From Terriglobia bacterium (lineage in GTDB: Bacteria; Acidobacteriota; Terriglobia; Terriglobales; Acidobacteriaceae), in NCBI GenBank assembly GCA_020073565.1, contig JAIQEY010000014.1:56802-120801 (forward strand): a stretch of 64,000 nt of DNA, read 5' to 3'. The notes beneath the pieces are model-generated. The model had not been told where the DNA came from. It made no database searches and saw nothing but the letters and a program-made list of their open reading frames with translations. The translations under genes and the position numbers were made by a program. Positions 8,381-17,405 of the stretch are shown in pieces. The first letter of the stretch is position 1, and every line of letters starts with the position of its first letter.

Positions 8381-9781
8381 CTAGGCGTGTCCCCCGCTCA
8401 GTTCCCGCACGATGCTCCCTACAAAAGCCTTGGCATCGCCGAAAAGCATCAGCGTGTTATCGAGATAGTAGAGTGGGTTATCGATGCCCGCGAAGCCCGG
8501 ATTCATGCTGCGCTTGATCACCATTACGGTGTGGGACTTGTCGACGTCGAGGATCGGCATGCCATAGATCGGACTGGCAGGGTCGGTGCGGGCTGCCGGA
8601 TTGGTGACGTCATTCGCGCCGATCACGAGGGCGACGTCGGTCTGAGGGAAATCGCCGTTGATCTCATCCATTTCGATCAGACGATCATAGGGAATATCCG
8701 CTTCCGCCAGCAGCACGTTCATATGGCCTGGCATGCGGCCGGCAACCGGATGAATGGCGAAACGGACATCGACGCCTCGCTTGCTCAAACCATCGAATAA
8801 CTCACGCACCTTGTGTTGCGCCTGCGCGACCGCCATGCCGTAGCCCGGGACCACGATGACCCGGTTGGCGGCGGAGAGAATAGCGGCGGCCTCTTCCGGC
8901 GTCGCACTGCGCACGGGCCGGGCTTCTTCTCCCGCGGCCGCGGCGGCCTGCACTTGACCGAACGCGCCGAACAGGACGTTCGTAAAGGATCGGTTCATGG
9001 CCTTCGACATGATGATCGAGAGAATCAGGCCGGATGAACCATCGAGCGCGCCCGCGATGATCAGCAGCTTGCTGTCGAGGACGAAGCCCATGGCCGCGGC
9101 CGACAGGCCGGCATAGCCATTCAACAACGAAATGACGGTCGGCATGTCCGCGCCGCCGATGGGGATAATCAACAACACGCCGAACGCCAGCGCGATCAGG
9201 ATCATGAACGGAAACAGCGTCCGCGTTTCCGGATGCAGCACTAGAAAAACGGCGAGCGCGATCGCAACCGCGAGCAGCAGAAAATTGACGAAGTTCTGTC
9301 CTTTGTATGTCAGCGGCCGCTGGGGCAGGATCTCCTGCAACTTCCCTGCCGCCATCAAACTGCCTGTAACAGTCAGCCCACCCAAAACGACTTCAATCGA
9401 GAGAACCGACATCATGAAACGAGAGATATCGGGAGATCGCAGGTAGAACTCGGCTGAGCCGACCAGCGTGACGCAGAGCGCTCCGAAGGCGTGACTGAGC
9501 GCGGTTCGCTGCGGGACGGCGGTCATGGCGACGCGTCCCAGCGGAACACCAATGATCGTGCCCAGTACCAGCGCAATGGCGATCAGCCGGTAGTCCACGA
9601 TGCCGCGATGCAGCAGCGTGCCGCAGATCGCCAGCAGCATGCCAATTTCGCCCGCCCAGATGCCGTGGCGAGCCGTGGTCGGCGAACTCATCCACTTCAG
9701 CGAGAGGATGAACAGCACGCTCGCGACGAGATATACCAGCTCGATGATGACCTGGCCGCCTGCAAATTCAGCTGTCATCAC
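8381..9781 (-). CDS. pntB: NAD(P) transhydrogenase subunit beta
   Basis: 466 aa, the usual length. The first ~270 residues form about nine membrane helices (domain II). The C-terminal domain III binds NADP(H) and shows VIVVPGYGMAVAQAQH, GRMPGHMNVLLAEA, VALVIGANDVTNPAAR and the DVDKSHTVMVIKRSMN signature. With PntAA and PntAB it couples hydride transfer between NADH and NADP+ to proton translocation across the inner membrane, a source of NADPH. Its ATG overlaps the pntAB stop by 4 bp (ATGA), so translation is coupled. Confidence 0.95.
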   Translation of the reverse strand: MMTAEFAGGQVIIELVYLVASVLFILSLKWMSSPTTARHGIWAGEIGMLLAICGTLLHRGIVDYRLIAIALVLGTIIGVPLGRVAMTAVPQRTALSHAFGALCVTLVGSAEFYLRSPDISRFMMSVLSIEVVLGGLTVTGSLMAAGKLQEILPQRPLTYKGQNFVNFLLLAVAIALAVFLVLHPETRTLFPFMILIALAFGVLLIIPIGGADMPTVISLLNGYAGLSAAAMGFVLDSKLLIIAGALDGSSGLILSIIMSKAMNRSFTNVLFGAFGQVQAAAAAGEEARPVRSATPEEAAAILSAANRVIVVPGYGMAVAQAQHKVRELFDGLSKRGVDVRFAIHPVAGRMPGHMNVLLAEADIPYDRLIEMDEINGDFPQTDVALVIGANDVTNPAARTDPASPIYGMPILDVDKSHTVMVIKRSMNPGFAGIDNPLYYLDNTLMLFGDAKAFVGSIVRELSGGHA

Positions 9782-10089
9782 TTGGCCGCCGGTGTGGCCG
9801 CTGGGCGGCTCGATTTGAACATCTTCAACATACGATCCGTAATGAGAAAGCCACCGACGATATTGCTGGTGGCAGCCACCACGGCAATGAATCCGAAGAC
9901 GGCGGACAGGCTGGATTTGTGCTCACCCACCAGGACAATGGCGCCGACCACCGCGATTGCGTCCAAGGCGTTGGTAAGCGACATCAGGGGCGTGTGCAGC
10001 AAGGGTGAGACCCGACGGATCACTTCAAATCCGATAAACCCCGCCAGCACAAATATAAAGAGTGCGTTAATCAGGCTCGAACTATTCAT
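9778..10089 (-). CDS. pntAB: NAD(P) transhydrogenase subunit alpha, membrane part
   Basis: 103 aa with three hydrophobic helices (residues about 7-28, 37-57 and 62-84), including GFIGFEVIRRVSPLLHTPLMSLTNA, the conserved PntA2/domain II segment. In E. coli this is fused to the nucleotide-binding part; here, as in many bacteria, it is a separate gene. It lies 23 bp after pntAA and overlaps pntB by 4 bp. Confidence 0.93.
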   Translation of the reverse strand: MNSSSLINALFIFVLAGFIGFEVIRRVSPLLHTPLMSLTNALDAIAVVGAIVLVGEHKSSLSAVFGFIAVVAATSNIVGGFLITDRMLKMFKSSRPAATPAAK

Positions 10090-10112
10090 CTCTCCTCCAG
10101 CCGGAACACCGG

Positions 10113-11285
10113 TCAGCTCTTGGCCACCAGCGCCGGCAAGGCAAAGAACTCGCGCACACGGGGATGAACGATCTCGCCGCCCCGCGTCAGCAGCGTCTCA
10201 CGCACGATTTCGTCGTCCATATTCAGGTTCAGTTTCTGGTCTTTGATCAGATGAGTAATGAAGGCGGTCACGTTTCTGGCGTACATCTGGCTGGCGTGGT
10301 AGGGCACGCCGGTGGCAACGTTGATGGCTCCAATGATGGTCACGCCGTGCTTGACGACGGTCTTCCCTCTCTCGGTTATTTCGCAGTTGCCGCCGCGCTC
10401 GGCCGCCAGATCGAGGATCACGGATCCGGGGGCCATACCTTTCACCATGTCTTCAGTTACGAGCACCGGAGACTTCTTGCCCGGAATCACGGCGGCAGTG
10501 ATGACGACATCGCTTTCCTGCACGACCTTTCCCAAGAGTTCACGCTGGCGGCGGTAGAAATCCTCGTCTTGTGCCCGGGCATAGCCGCGGGCATCCTGCG
10601 CGTCCTTGGCTTCGATGGGAAGTTCGACGAAGCGCCCACCCAGGCTCTGCACTTGTTCCTTGGCGGCAGGACGCAAATCGTACGCCGAAATCACCGCCCC
10701 CAGTCGGCGCGCGGTGGCGATCGCTTGCAAACCCGCTACCCCGGCCCCGATCACAAACACGCGTGCAGGAGTAATCGTTCCCGCCGCGGTCGTCAGCATC
10801 GGGAAAAAACGCGGGTGAGAATCGGCAGCGATCAAAACAGCTTTGTATCCGCAGACCGTGCCCATGGAGGAGAGAGCATCCATGCTCTGGGCGCGGGTAG
10901 AGCGCGGCATCAGCTCGACAGCAAAGGAGGTTATACCAGCGTGAGCGATCTCCTGGACCACCTCGGACGAACCGAACGGGCGCAAAAAACCAATCAGGAT
11001 CTGGTCGCGTCGAAACAGCGGGACATCCTGCTTGCCGGTCAAATCATTCGAACCGTAGCAGAGGATCTGAACAATGATGTCGGCCGCACGAAACACGGTG
11101 GGGCGATCCGCGACGATCTTCGCTCCTTTATCGGTGTAGTGGGTATCGGGGTATCCAGCTTCAATCCCCGCTCCGGCTTGTACGTGCACTTCGAAACCAG
11201 CTTTGGTCAGCGTTGGGAGAACGGCTGGCACCAGCGCAACCCGCCGCTCGCCCGGATAACTTTCCTTCGGAACACCGATAATCAC
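10113..11285 (-). CDS. pntAA: NAD(P) transhydrogenase subunit alpha, NAD-binding part
   Basis: 390 aa, alanine dehydrogenase/PNT family. The N-terminus MIIGVPKESYPGERRVALVP is canonical. RSTRAQSMDALSSMGTVCGY and the Rossmann motif VIGAGVAGLQAIATARRLGA mark the NAD(H) site of domain I; GSVILDLAAERGGNCE is also conserved. It is soluble and sits on the cytoplasmic face of the PntAB-PntB membrane complex. First gene of the pnt operon, with its promoter probably in the 144-bp gap between 11286 and 11429. Confidence 0.95.
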   Translation of the reverse strand: MIIGVPKESYPGERRVALVPAVLPTLTKAGFEVHVQAGAGIEAGYPDTHYTDKGAKIVADRPTVFRAADIIVQILCYGSNDLTGKQDVPLFRRDQILIGFLRPFGSSEVVQEIAHAGITSFAVELMPRSTRAQSMDALSSMGTVCGYKAVLIAADSHPRFFPMLTTAAGTITPARVFVIGAGVAGLQAIATARRLGAVISAYDLRPAAKEQVQSLGGRFVELPIEAKDAQDARGYARAQDEDFYRRQRELLGKVVQESDVVITAAVIPGKKSPVLVTEDMVKGMAPGSVILDLAAERGGNCEITERGKTVVKHGVTIIGAINVATGVPYHASQMYARNVTAFITHLIKDQKLNLNMDDEIVRETLLTRGGEIVHPRVREFFALPALVAKS

Positions 11286-11429
11286 GAGGCCCTGCCTGAT
11301 CGGAGTGACCCGTCGAAAAAGCGCTCGAATGTCGAGCTATCTTCGCGGGCAACTTTTGAGGAACTGAGGATTCTAGTTGAGCAGACGCGGCGCGTGCAAA
11401 TGAACTCCCTGAAGAACATGCTCAGGATC

Positions 11430-12110
11430 TTAAAGTTTCACGGTCAGAAGCAGCTCGCCAACGCTATTTTGGGCGCTGACGGCGGCGCAATTCGCTGCAA
11501 TCCAATCGGCGCCAGCGCTCTCCAGATCGTGGATGGCCATGGTGGTGGGAAAGCCGATCACCCTTGCGCCGGCGGCTTTTCCTGCGCGAACTCCGGCCGG
11601 CGCATCTTCGACCACGATGCAATCGGAAGCGGAGAACCCGAGGATGGCTGCGGCTTTCTGATACGGCTCAGGATGCGGCTTGCCGTTTTTCACGTCGCTG
11701 GAGGTGATTAGTTTTCTTGGGATGGGCAGGCCCGCGGCCCGCAAGCGCACTTCGGCCAGAGGCCGCGTGCATGAGGTCGCGATCGTCCATCGTTCCAAAG
11801 GCAAACTGTTCAGGAGCTGCTGCGCGCCGGGCAGAAGAACCACGCCCTCGAGGTCTTCCATTTCTCTGCGTTCAACCTCGCGATCCTCGGCATCAATGTC
11901 GGAGTCGGGCAAGAGCTCGCGGATGGTGGTTTTGCTCGGGCGTCCGTGGGCCATGCGCACCACGGCTTCCGGATCAAGGCCATGTTCAAGAGCCCACCGA
12001 TGCCACACCCGCGCAACCGCGGGAGTCGAATCGATGAGAACGCCATCCATGTCGAACAGCACGGCCTGGCAGGAGATCCTGGCCGTCCCATCTAATTCTG
12101 CAATGTGCAT
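11430..12110 (-). CDS. HAD-superfamily sugar phosphatase-like hydrolase
   Basis: 226 aa. Motif I is AVLFDMDGVLIDST (nucleophile Asp and acid/base Asp), motif II is TIATSCTRPLAEVRL, motif III is the Lys of NGKPHPEPYQKAA, and motif IV is CIVVEDAPAGVRAGKAAG. The alpha-helical cap lies between motifs I and II. The sequence is closest in style to beta-phosphoglucomutase or 2-deoxyglucose-6-phosphatase (DOG1-like) members that dephosphorylate small sugar phosphates. The substrate cannot be set from sequence. A 144-bp gap separates it from pntAA downstream. Confidence 0.85.
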   Translation of the reverse strand: MHIAELDGTARISCQAVLFDMDGVLIDSTPAVARVWHRWALEHGLDPEAVVRMAHGRPSKTTIRELLPDSDIDAEDREVERREMEDLEGVVLLPGAQQLLNSLPLERWTIATSCTRPLAEVRLRAAGLPIPRKLITSSDVKNGKPHPEPYQKAAAILGFSASDCIVVEDAPAGVRAGKAAGARVIGFPTTMAIHDLESAGADWIAANCAAVSAQNSVGELLLTVKL

Positions 12111-12157
12111 TTGAAAAGAGTTGTCGGCCAGAGCCGACCGATCTCGCCTGAGGGTTC

Positions 12158-12568
12158 CTACTTCCTGCGAACACTTATTCTTCGGTACAAAGTCTTCTCA
12201 TCTCCGATAGTCAAAGTGCCCGTCATGCTGTCTCCGGAAACTTTGAATTCCCAATCATCTTTCTTCACGGTATTTCCGGAACAGCTGAGCATGGCTTCGC
12301 GCGAGCGGTATTGGCACCCAAGTGTCCCCATGAACTCTTGCTGTCCAGCCACGACCTTGTATGCGTCCAACGACAGCCTGCCCGCCACCCGGTCGTCGGC
12401 CGCGATGTGATAAATGACGTGTTCATCATGGCAGGGTGAAGTGGCGATAGTGCACTTCGATTCGCCTTCCCACGTTCCGAGAACCGCGGCCTGATCCGGA
12501 TGCGTTGAAGCGGGGGACAAAAGGGAGCACAGAAAGCTGATCAGAACTGCGCAGAGTGGTCGATTCAT
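12158..12568 (-). CDS. Small secreted protein of unknown function
   Basis: 136 aa from MNRPLCAVLISFLCSLLSPAS, a clear signal peptide. The open frame continues upstream to 12679 but there it overlaps the tRNA, so the internal ATG is preferred. The mature part begins with VLGTWEGESKC and continues with TVKKDDWEFKVSGDSMTGTLTIGDEKTLYRRI, a lipocalin/DUF-like small beta barrel pattern in which GTWxGxSxC opens the first strand. Four cysteines could form two disulfides. Function unknown. Confidence 0.65.
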   Translation of the reverse strand: MNRPLCAVLISFLCSLLSPASTHPDQAAVLGTWEGESKCTIATSPCHDEHVIYHIAADDRVAGRLSLDAYKVVAGQQEFMGTLGCQYRSREAMLSCSGNTVKKDDWEFKVSGDSMTGTLTIGDEKTLYRRISVRRK

Positions 12569-12644
12569 CGCGAATACAGCGACAAGACGACATGTCAGCA
12601 CGCCAGCGCTAGTTGCGCCATAGTGCGCCTGATATGGCCAAGAT

Positions 12645-12720
12645 TGGTGAGCGCGGCAGGATTCGAACCTGCGACCCACGCCTTAAAAGGGCGTTGCTCT
12701 ACCACCTGAGCTACGCGCCC
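12645..12720 (-). tRNA. tRNA-Lys(UUU)
   Basis: Read on the minus strand the gene folds as a cloverleaf: acceptor GGGCGCG paired with CGCGCTC (one G-U), D arm GCTC...GAGC, anticodon stem ACGCC/GGCGT around the loop CTTTTAA (anticodon TTT), T arm GCAGG-TTCGAAT-CCTGC, discriminator A and an encoded CCA (12647-12645). Length is 76 nt with CCA. No integrase or repeated tRNA tail is nearby. Confidence 0.95.
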
Positions 12721-12805
12721 CACCGATTTCCAATCTAACACATTTTCGCGCGCGGATTGGCGCTGCCGATGACGTTGCCGGGGCAAGGCGATACACTCAG
12801 TTGCA

Positions 12806-13531
12806 ATGTCACATCGCTCCTCTCTCAGCACAAGTCTGGCTCTTGCCCTCAGCATTGTTATGGGTGCCGTGCCAGGCCACGCGGGCAAGAAAACTTTGCC
12901 CGCCGTGCGTTGGACGGCCGGCGCTCCCGGGTGCGAATCCCAGCGCGGCGACGACGGCCGCTACCGCTGGAGAATGGTGGGTGATGACCTGGATTTGACT
13001 TTGCTCGTCGATTCCCAGGAACTGTCGAAAAGCCGGCGCCGGTTCTATCACGTTTTGGGCGTGTACCTGAGCGTGACTTACACGGGAAGGGGCAAATTCG
13101 AATTTCCCGCAGATCTGCGCATGGATTTCCTGCGTCATCACGAGATTCGCGAGAGTTATCTGGATCCCACACACTTTTCCACCCGGTTGCAGAACGATCT
13201 GGACACGCTGGTGTTCAAGACGGAGCGTAAGATCAAGAAGCATCCCGAAACAACCGAAGAGAAGACTGCCTATCTGAGAGAGTACCAAAAGGAAGCTGCC
13301 GAGTTCATTGAGTTCCTGAGCACGCAGAGCCTCCAGCCCGCTACCCTGACGCCGGGGAATCCCGAGGCTCATGGCTGGGTCTTCTTTTCAACGAGGAATA
13401 AGTGGATCGGTGACTGGAAAAGTCATGAGGACTTCATGCTCGGCGTTTGGATGAACGACAAGGTTTGGGAGTTCCCATTTTCGCTGCCGCCGAGCGAAGG
13501 CGACCTCATCCTGCGAAAGCGAGAGGACTGA
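12806..13531 (+). CDS. Secreted conserved protein of unknown function
   Basis: 241 aa. The signal peptide is residues 1-26 (LALALSIVMGAVPGHA). The mature protein starts with a Cys-containing stretch (APGCESQRGDDGRYRWRM) and then a beta-rich domain with VGDDLDLTLLVDSQEL and LGVYLSVTYTGRGKFEFP. A charged helix follows (LVFKTERKIKKHPETTEEKTAYL). The end, GWVFFSTRNKWIGDWK...FMLGVWMNDKVWEFPF, suggests a compact periplasmic fold. I do not recognise a named family. It is transcribed away from the tRNA and converges on the gene at 13544 with a 12-bp gap. Confidence 0.65.
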   Translation: MSHRSSLSTSLALALSIVMGAVPGHAGKKTLPAVRWTAGAPGCESQRGDDGRYRWRMVGDDLDLTLLVDSQELSKSRRRFYHVLGVYLSVTYTGRGKFEFPADLRMDFLRHHEIRESYLDPTHFSTRLQNDLDTLVFKTERKIKKHPETTEEKTAYLREYQKEAAEFIEFLSTQSLQPATLTPGNPEAHGWVFFSTRNKWIGDWKSHEDFMLGVWMNDKVWEFPFSLPPSEGDLILRKRED

Positions 13532-13543
13532 TCCAGCGCGCCG

Positions 13544-13996
13544 TTACTGCGGAGTCTCCTGCAGCGGGTCCGACGAGTCCTTTCTCTCAACCGGCTGCTG
13601 CCGGAAACAATCCCCGTGGCTCTCCGGCACAATGGCCAGCACTGAGAATTCATACGCCTTTGAGTCAAAATCCTCTACCTGAAGCAGCATGCGATCGCGG
13701 TGCAAGTGGAATTGCGCTTGCTCGCCGATCGGCAGCAAGACCGGATGCTTCCGATCTCTTGACCGGATTCGGTAGTAAAGCCCCTCCGACCGCAGAACGT
13801 ATTCCTGGCAGAGCCGGTCGTCCTGCACCGGAGCGGGCACCGACGCCCCCAGGAGAGCTTTGCTGAAACCACTTGCCTCTGCCGCGCCGCAGGGTACGGA
13901 CTCCATGCGCAACAATACCCCGAGCCGATTGCGCGAAGCGTTCTTTGCGCTTAGAACGGCCGTGAACATCACGACTGCAATCAACACACGTTTCAT
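13544..13996 (-). CDS. Small secreted protein of unknown function
   Basis: 150 aa from MKRVLIAVVMFTAVLSAK, a signal peptide; a longer frame to 14035 exists but gives a poor N-terminus. The mature part contains DDRLCQEYVLRSEGLYYRIRSRDRKHPVLLPIGEQAQFHLHRDRM and EDFDSKAYEFSVLAIVP, beta-rich and typical of a small periplasmic domain. The C-terminus (QQPVERKDSSDPLQ) is low in complexity. Similar short secreted proteins are frequent in Acidobacteriota. No function can be assigned. Confidence 0.6.
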   Translation of the reverse strand: MKRVLIAVVMFTAVLSAKNASRNRLGVLLRMESVPCGAAEASGFSKALLGASVPAPVQDDRLCQEYVLRSEGLYYRIRSRDRKHPVLLPIGEQAQFHLHRDRMLLQVEDFDSKAYEFSVLAIVPESHGDCFRQQPVERKDSSDPLQETPQ

Positions 13997-14092
13997 CGTA
14001 AGGAAGGCCCTCGGTATGGCTATCGGCGGATGCATCTGAAAAGTTGAGTCCCGGGACAGGCCCCGAGGAAACTGTGCTAAAGTTTCGTCGGC

Positions 14093-14266
14093 ATGGATCC
14101 CAGCCGCCCGACACCGCCCACGGTACGGAAAGGACCAGACGTGCTCTACTGCCCGGTGTGCTCCGCAGAAGTCACTGACCCTCTGACGTGCGGCGACTGT
14201 TCAGCCGTGATCTGCCGCCGTTGCGGAACACCACTCGAATCTCCCGACGAACTGGCCATGGGTTGA
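14093..14266 (+). CDS. 57-aa zinc-ribbon miniprotein
   Basis: A short frame from ATG 14093 to TGA 14264-14266. The peptide contains three CxxC knuckles: C20-PV-C23, C33-GD-C36 and C41-RR-C44, the last followed by G45. This matches a double zinc ribbon of the kind found in small acidobacterial proteins. The first 18 residues are Pro/Arg-rich and there is no signal peptide. It lies between divergent genes, just before the APC permease at 14316. The regular cysteine spacing is strong evidence that it is translated; the role is unknown. Confidence 0.6.
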   Translation: MDPSRPTPPTVRKGPDVLYCPVCSAEVTDPLTCGDCSAVICRRCGTPLESPDELAMG

Positions 14267-14315
14267 AAGAACGACATTCTGAACTTTCAAAAATGGACAA
14301 TCAGCGACTCCACCG

Positions 14316-15749
14316 ATGAAGACGGCTCCCGAGACTCCGGCCCCGACCAGCGACAACTCGAAACCACAGCCCAGCCTGGTGCGCGGCCTTAGCCTGCTCG
14401 ATTCGGTGCTACTGCTGGTGAGCGGCATCATCGGCTCCTCGATCTTTCTCACCGCAAAGGATATCGCCGGCCCTTTGCCCAATCCCAAACTGTTCTTCCT
14501 GGTATGGGTCCTTGGTGGAGTGATCTCGCTGTGCGCCTGCGTCGCATTTGCGGAACTGGGCTCAATGTTCCCTGACTCGGGCGGACAGTATGTTTACCTG
14601 CGCGAAGCCTACGGCGACGTAATCGCGTTCTTGTACGGCTGGATGCTGTTCGCGGTGGCCAACGGTGGCACCATCGCTGCCCTCTCGGTCGCATCGGCCG
14701 CGTACATGGGGAGGATTGTTCCGGCGATTTCGCAGGAGCGCGTGATTTTTTCAGCCGTCGGCATCGTCTTTACCCGCGCACATCTGGTTGGCTTGGCGCT
14801 GATCCTCATCCTCACGTATGTCAACGTCGTGGGACTGCGCTGGGGAGCGTTGCTGCAGAATGTTTCTACCTGGACCAAGTTCACCGCCATGGCAGCCTTC
14901 GTCGTGCTGGGATTCGCCATCGGCAAAGGGCACTGGTCGAACTTCACGGCGCAGGCGCCGGGCGGGTTGAGCATGGGCCTGGGCCCAGGCCAGTTGGTAT
15001 CGGCGCTGGGCGTGGGCTTGATTGCTGTCTTCTGGGCCTACGACGGATGGGTGTACATCACCTGGGTCGCCGGCGAGGTCAAGGAGCCACGTCGCAATGT
15101 ACCGCTGGCGATGGTTTTCGGGGTACTCGCGGTGGGCGCAATCTATCTCGCAATGAACATGACATACGTCTACGCCATGCCGTTGAGCGAGGTGGCGAAA
15201 TACGAAACCATCGCCCATGCCGCCGCGTCCGCGCTGTTTTCGCCGGGCGCTGCTGTCTGGCTCTCGGCCATGATTGCGCTCTCCTGCTTCAGCGCAGCCG
15301 CAACCTGTACGCTTTCCGGAGCCCGCGTCTATCTTGCGATGGCGCAGGACGGCGTCTTCTTCAAGCGCATGGCCATCGTTCATCCCAAGTGGCGCACGCC
15401 CGCCTTTAGTTTGATCGGCCAGGGCGTCTGGGCGGCGCTCCTGACCCTTAGCGGCCGCTACGACCAGCTCTACACGTACGTAATCTTCGGGATGGTGCTT
15501 TCCTACACGCTGACCGTCATCGGCCTGTTTGTCTTGCGCTGGAAGCGGCCGGATGTTCCGCGTCCCTACCGCTGCACAGGATATCCGTGGCTTCCGGGAA
15601 TCTATGTGCTGGTCGGTGTGGCCTGGACGCTGAATACCATTCTCACGCGCCCGACTGAAGCGTTCTGGGGGGCTACCATCGTGCTCATCGGCGTCCCGGG
15701 GTATCTGTACTGGAAACACACGAGCCCGAAGACGACCACCAACACCTGA
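14316..15749 (+). CDS. APC-family amino acid permease
   Basis: 477 aa with about 12 membrane helices. The first helix carries LLLVSGIIGSSIFLTAKDIAG, the substrate-binding glycine motif of the APC/LAT family (GIIGSGIF in relatives). LGGVISLCACVAFAELGSMFPDSGGQYVYLREAYGD is the conserved second helix and loop. The N-terminal 30 residues are soluble and Pro-rich. It probably imports or exchanges amino acids; the substrate cannot be told. A second, divergent APC permease follows 71 bp downstream. Confidence 0.88.
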   Translation: MKTAPETPAPTSDNSKPQPSLVRGLSLLDSVLLLVSGIIGSSIFLTAKDIAGPLPNPKLFFLVWVLGGVISLCACVAFAELGSMFPDSGGQYVYLREAYGDVIAFLYGWMLFAVANGGTIAALSVASAAYMGRIVPAISQERVIFSAVGIVFTRAHLVGLALILILTYVNVVGLRWGALLQNVSTWTKFTAMAAFVVLGFAIGKGHWSNFTAQAPGGLSMGLGPGQLVSALGVGLIAVFWAYDGWVYITWVAGEVKEPRRNVPLAMVFGVLAVGAIYLAMNMTYVYAMPLSEVAKYETIAHAAASALFSPGAAVWLSAMIALSCFSAAATCTLSGARVYLAMAQDGVFFKRMAIVHPKWRTPAFSLIGQGVWAALLTLSGRYDQLYTYVIFGMVLSYTLTVIGLFVLRWKRPDVPRPYRCTGYPWLPGIYVLVGVAWTLNTILTRPTEAFWGATIVLIGVPGYLYWKHTSPKTTTNT

Positions 15750-15820
15750 GATTCACCTTGCTCATCCTCCGGCTCTCTGCTAATCCTTACCGCTTACCTT
15801 CACGGTGAAAAGACTCGCGC

Positions 15821-17299
15821 GTGAGCGACTCAGAGCCATCACCGATCTCAGTAGCCGGAACCGGCGTCTCCATCGCCGAAGCCGAGGACCCGAGCCGCCC
15901 CAAGCGGGTCATGGGATTTCGCGACCTGCTGCTGTTCTACGTGGTCACCGGCATCAGCTTGCGCTGGATCGCCACGGCTGCAGCGGCGGGACCAAGTTCG
16001 ATCGTCATCTGGATTGGCGCATGGCTGGCGTTCTACACGCCATTGGCGCTCTCGGTCATCGAGCTTTCTTCGCGCTATCCGAATGAAGGCGGCCTCTATG
16101 TCTGGTCGAAACGCGCTTTCGGCGACTTCTCCGGCTTCATGGCCGCCTGGACGTACTGGACTTCGAACTTGCCCTACTTCCCTGCCGTGCTCTATTTCGC
16201 CGCCAGCAATGTCCTCTACATGCGACAGGCGGAGTGGGGTTATCTCTCCGGCAACGCGACGTTCTACATCGTGTTTGCTCTGCTGACGCTCGCGGCGGCC
16301 ACGCTGCTGAACGTGGTAGGACTCGACGTCGGGAAATGGCTGCACAACGTCGGAGCGCTGGCCATGTGGATTCCGGTGCTGATCGTAATCGGCATGGGCA
16401 TGGTGGCGTGGCACCGCTTTGGATCGGCGACCACATTTTCGGTCCACACCATGACGCCCAGCGTGCGGCTGAACAACGTGATCTTCTGGTCGGTGCTGAC
16501 TTTCGCCTTCGGCGGCTGCGAGACGGCATCCTTTATAGGCGAGGAAATCAAGAACGCTCGTCGCACGATTCCGCTGGCTCTTTTTTTCGGCGGAGTGACG
16601 GTGACGTTCTGTTACATCGTAGGAACCCTGGGTGTGCTCGTGGCGCTGCCCTCGTCGGAAGTCAGCAGTCTGCAGGGACTGGTGCAGGCCATCGCCAAAA
16701 CCGCAGGCCGCGTCGGACTACCGGGAGTGCTTCCACTCGCCGCATTTCTTATCGCGCTGAGCAACATCGGGGCCTCGGGCGCTTATCTGGCCGCCGTCGC
16801 ACGGTTACCTTTCGTCGCCGGCATCGATCGCTATCTGCCCCCGTCGTTTGGCGCGCTGCATCCGCGCTGGGGGACGCCGTGGGTCGCGCTGCTGACTCAG
16901 ACTTTCATTGGCGCGGTGTTCATCTTCCTCGGACAGGCCGGAACGAGCGTGAAAGGCGCCTACGACGTACTTGTCAGCATGGGCGTGATCACGTATTTCA
17001 TCCCGTACTTATATTTGTTTGCGTCGATGTTCGCGCTGCAACGCGAGCCCGCGGGATCGGACGTGATCCGCGTGCCGGGCGGAAAGCCAGCGGCGTACGT
17101 CCTCTCGATCCTGGGATTTACGACCACGGTCCTGACGATCGCGCTTTCCGTCCTGCCGCCGCCCGACGAACCGAACAAGCCGCTTGCCGTTTTCAAGATT
17201 GTCGGCGGGTGCGGCGCGCTGCTGGGAATCGGAATGTGCTTGTACTGGGCAGGAAAGCGGAGGGCATCCCATCCCACGTCGAGCATTGCTGCTTCATAG
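15821..17299 (+). CDS. APC-family amino acid permease (second, divergent)
   Basis: 492 aa with about 12 membrane helices, starting at a GTG. It has IELSSRYPNEGGLYVWSKRAFGDFSGFMAAWTYWTSNLPYFPAVLYF, the APC helix 2-3 region with the glutamate transporter-like WTYW segment, and FAFGGCETASFIGEEIKNARRTIP, the conserved helix 6 loop. The first helix lacks a textbook GxG motif (ISLRWIATAAAAGPSSI). It differs enough from the preceding permease that a recent duplication is unlikely. It converges with pcaL, 106 bp away. Confidence 0.85.
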   Translation: MSDSEPSPISVAGTGVSIAEAEDPSRPKRVMGFRDLLLFYVVTGISLRWIATAAAAGPSSIVIWIGAWLAFYTPLALSVIELSSRYPNEGGLYVWSKRAFGDFSGFMAAWTYWTSNLPYFPAVLYFAASNVLYMRQAEWGYLSGNATFYIVFALLTLAAATLLNVVGLDVGKWLHNVGALAMWIPVLIVIGMGMVAWHRFGSATTFSVHTMTPSVRLNNVIFWSVLTFAFGGCETASFIGEEIKNARRTIPLALFFGGVTVTFCYIVGTLGVLVALPSSEVSSLQGLVQAIAKTAGRVGLPGVLPLAAFLIALSNIGASGAYLAAVARLPFVAGIDRYLPPSFGALHPRWGTPWVALLTQTFIGAVFIFLGQAGTSVKGAYDVLVSMGVITYFIPYLYLFASMFALQREPAGSDVIRVPGGKPAAYVLSILGFTTTVLTIALSVLPPPDEPNKPLAVFKIVGGCGALLGIGMCLYWAGKRRASHPTSSIAAS

Positions 17300-17405
17300 G
17301 GAGCCCGAACGCGATGGCCGCGCGGTAAATTTTCAAAGACGCGTGGTCTCGTTACAACTTCACGCGAACGCAGGAACAACATGGCAAGTGGCGATTCCTG
17401 CGCGG

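Noticed and set aside
10164..11711. 515-aa plus-strand open frame
   Set aside because: Shadow of pntAA and the HAD gene.
12595..12888. Minus-strand frame with GRVAQVVEQRPFKAWVAGSNPAAL
   Set aside because: This is the translated tRNA-Lys gene, a common false frame.
16234..17328. 364-aa plus-strand frame overlapping the second APC permease
   Set aside because: No membrane pattern; shifted frame of a permease with good motifs.
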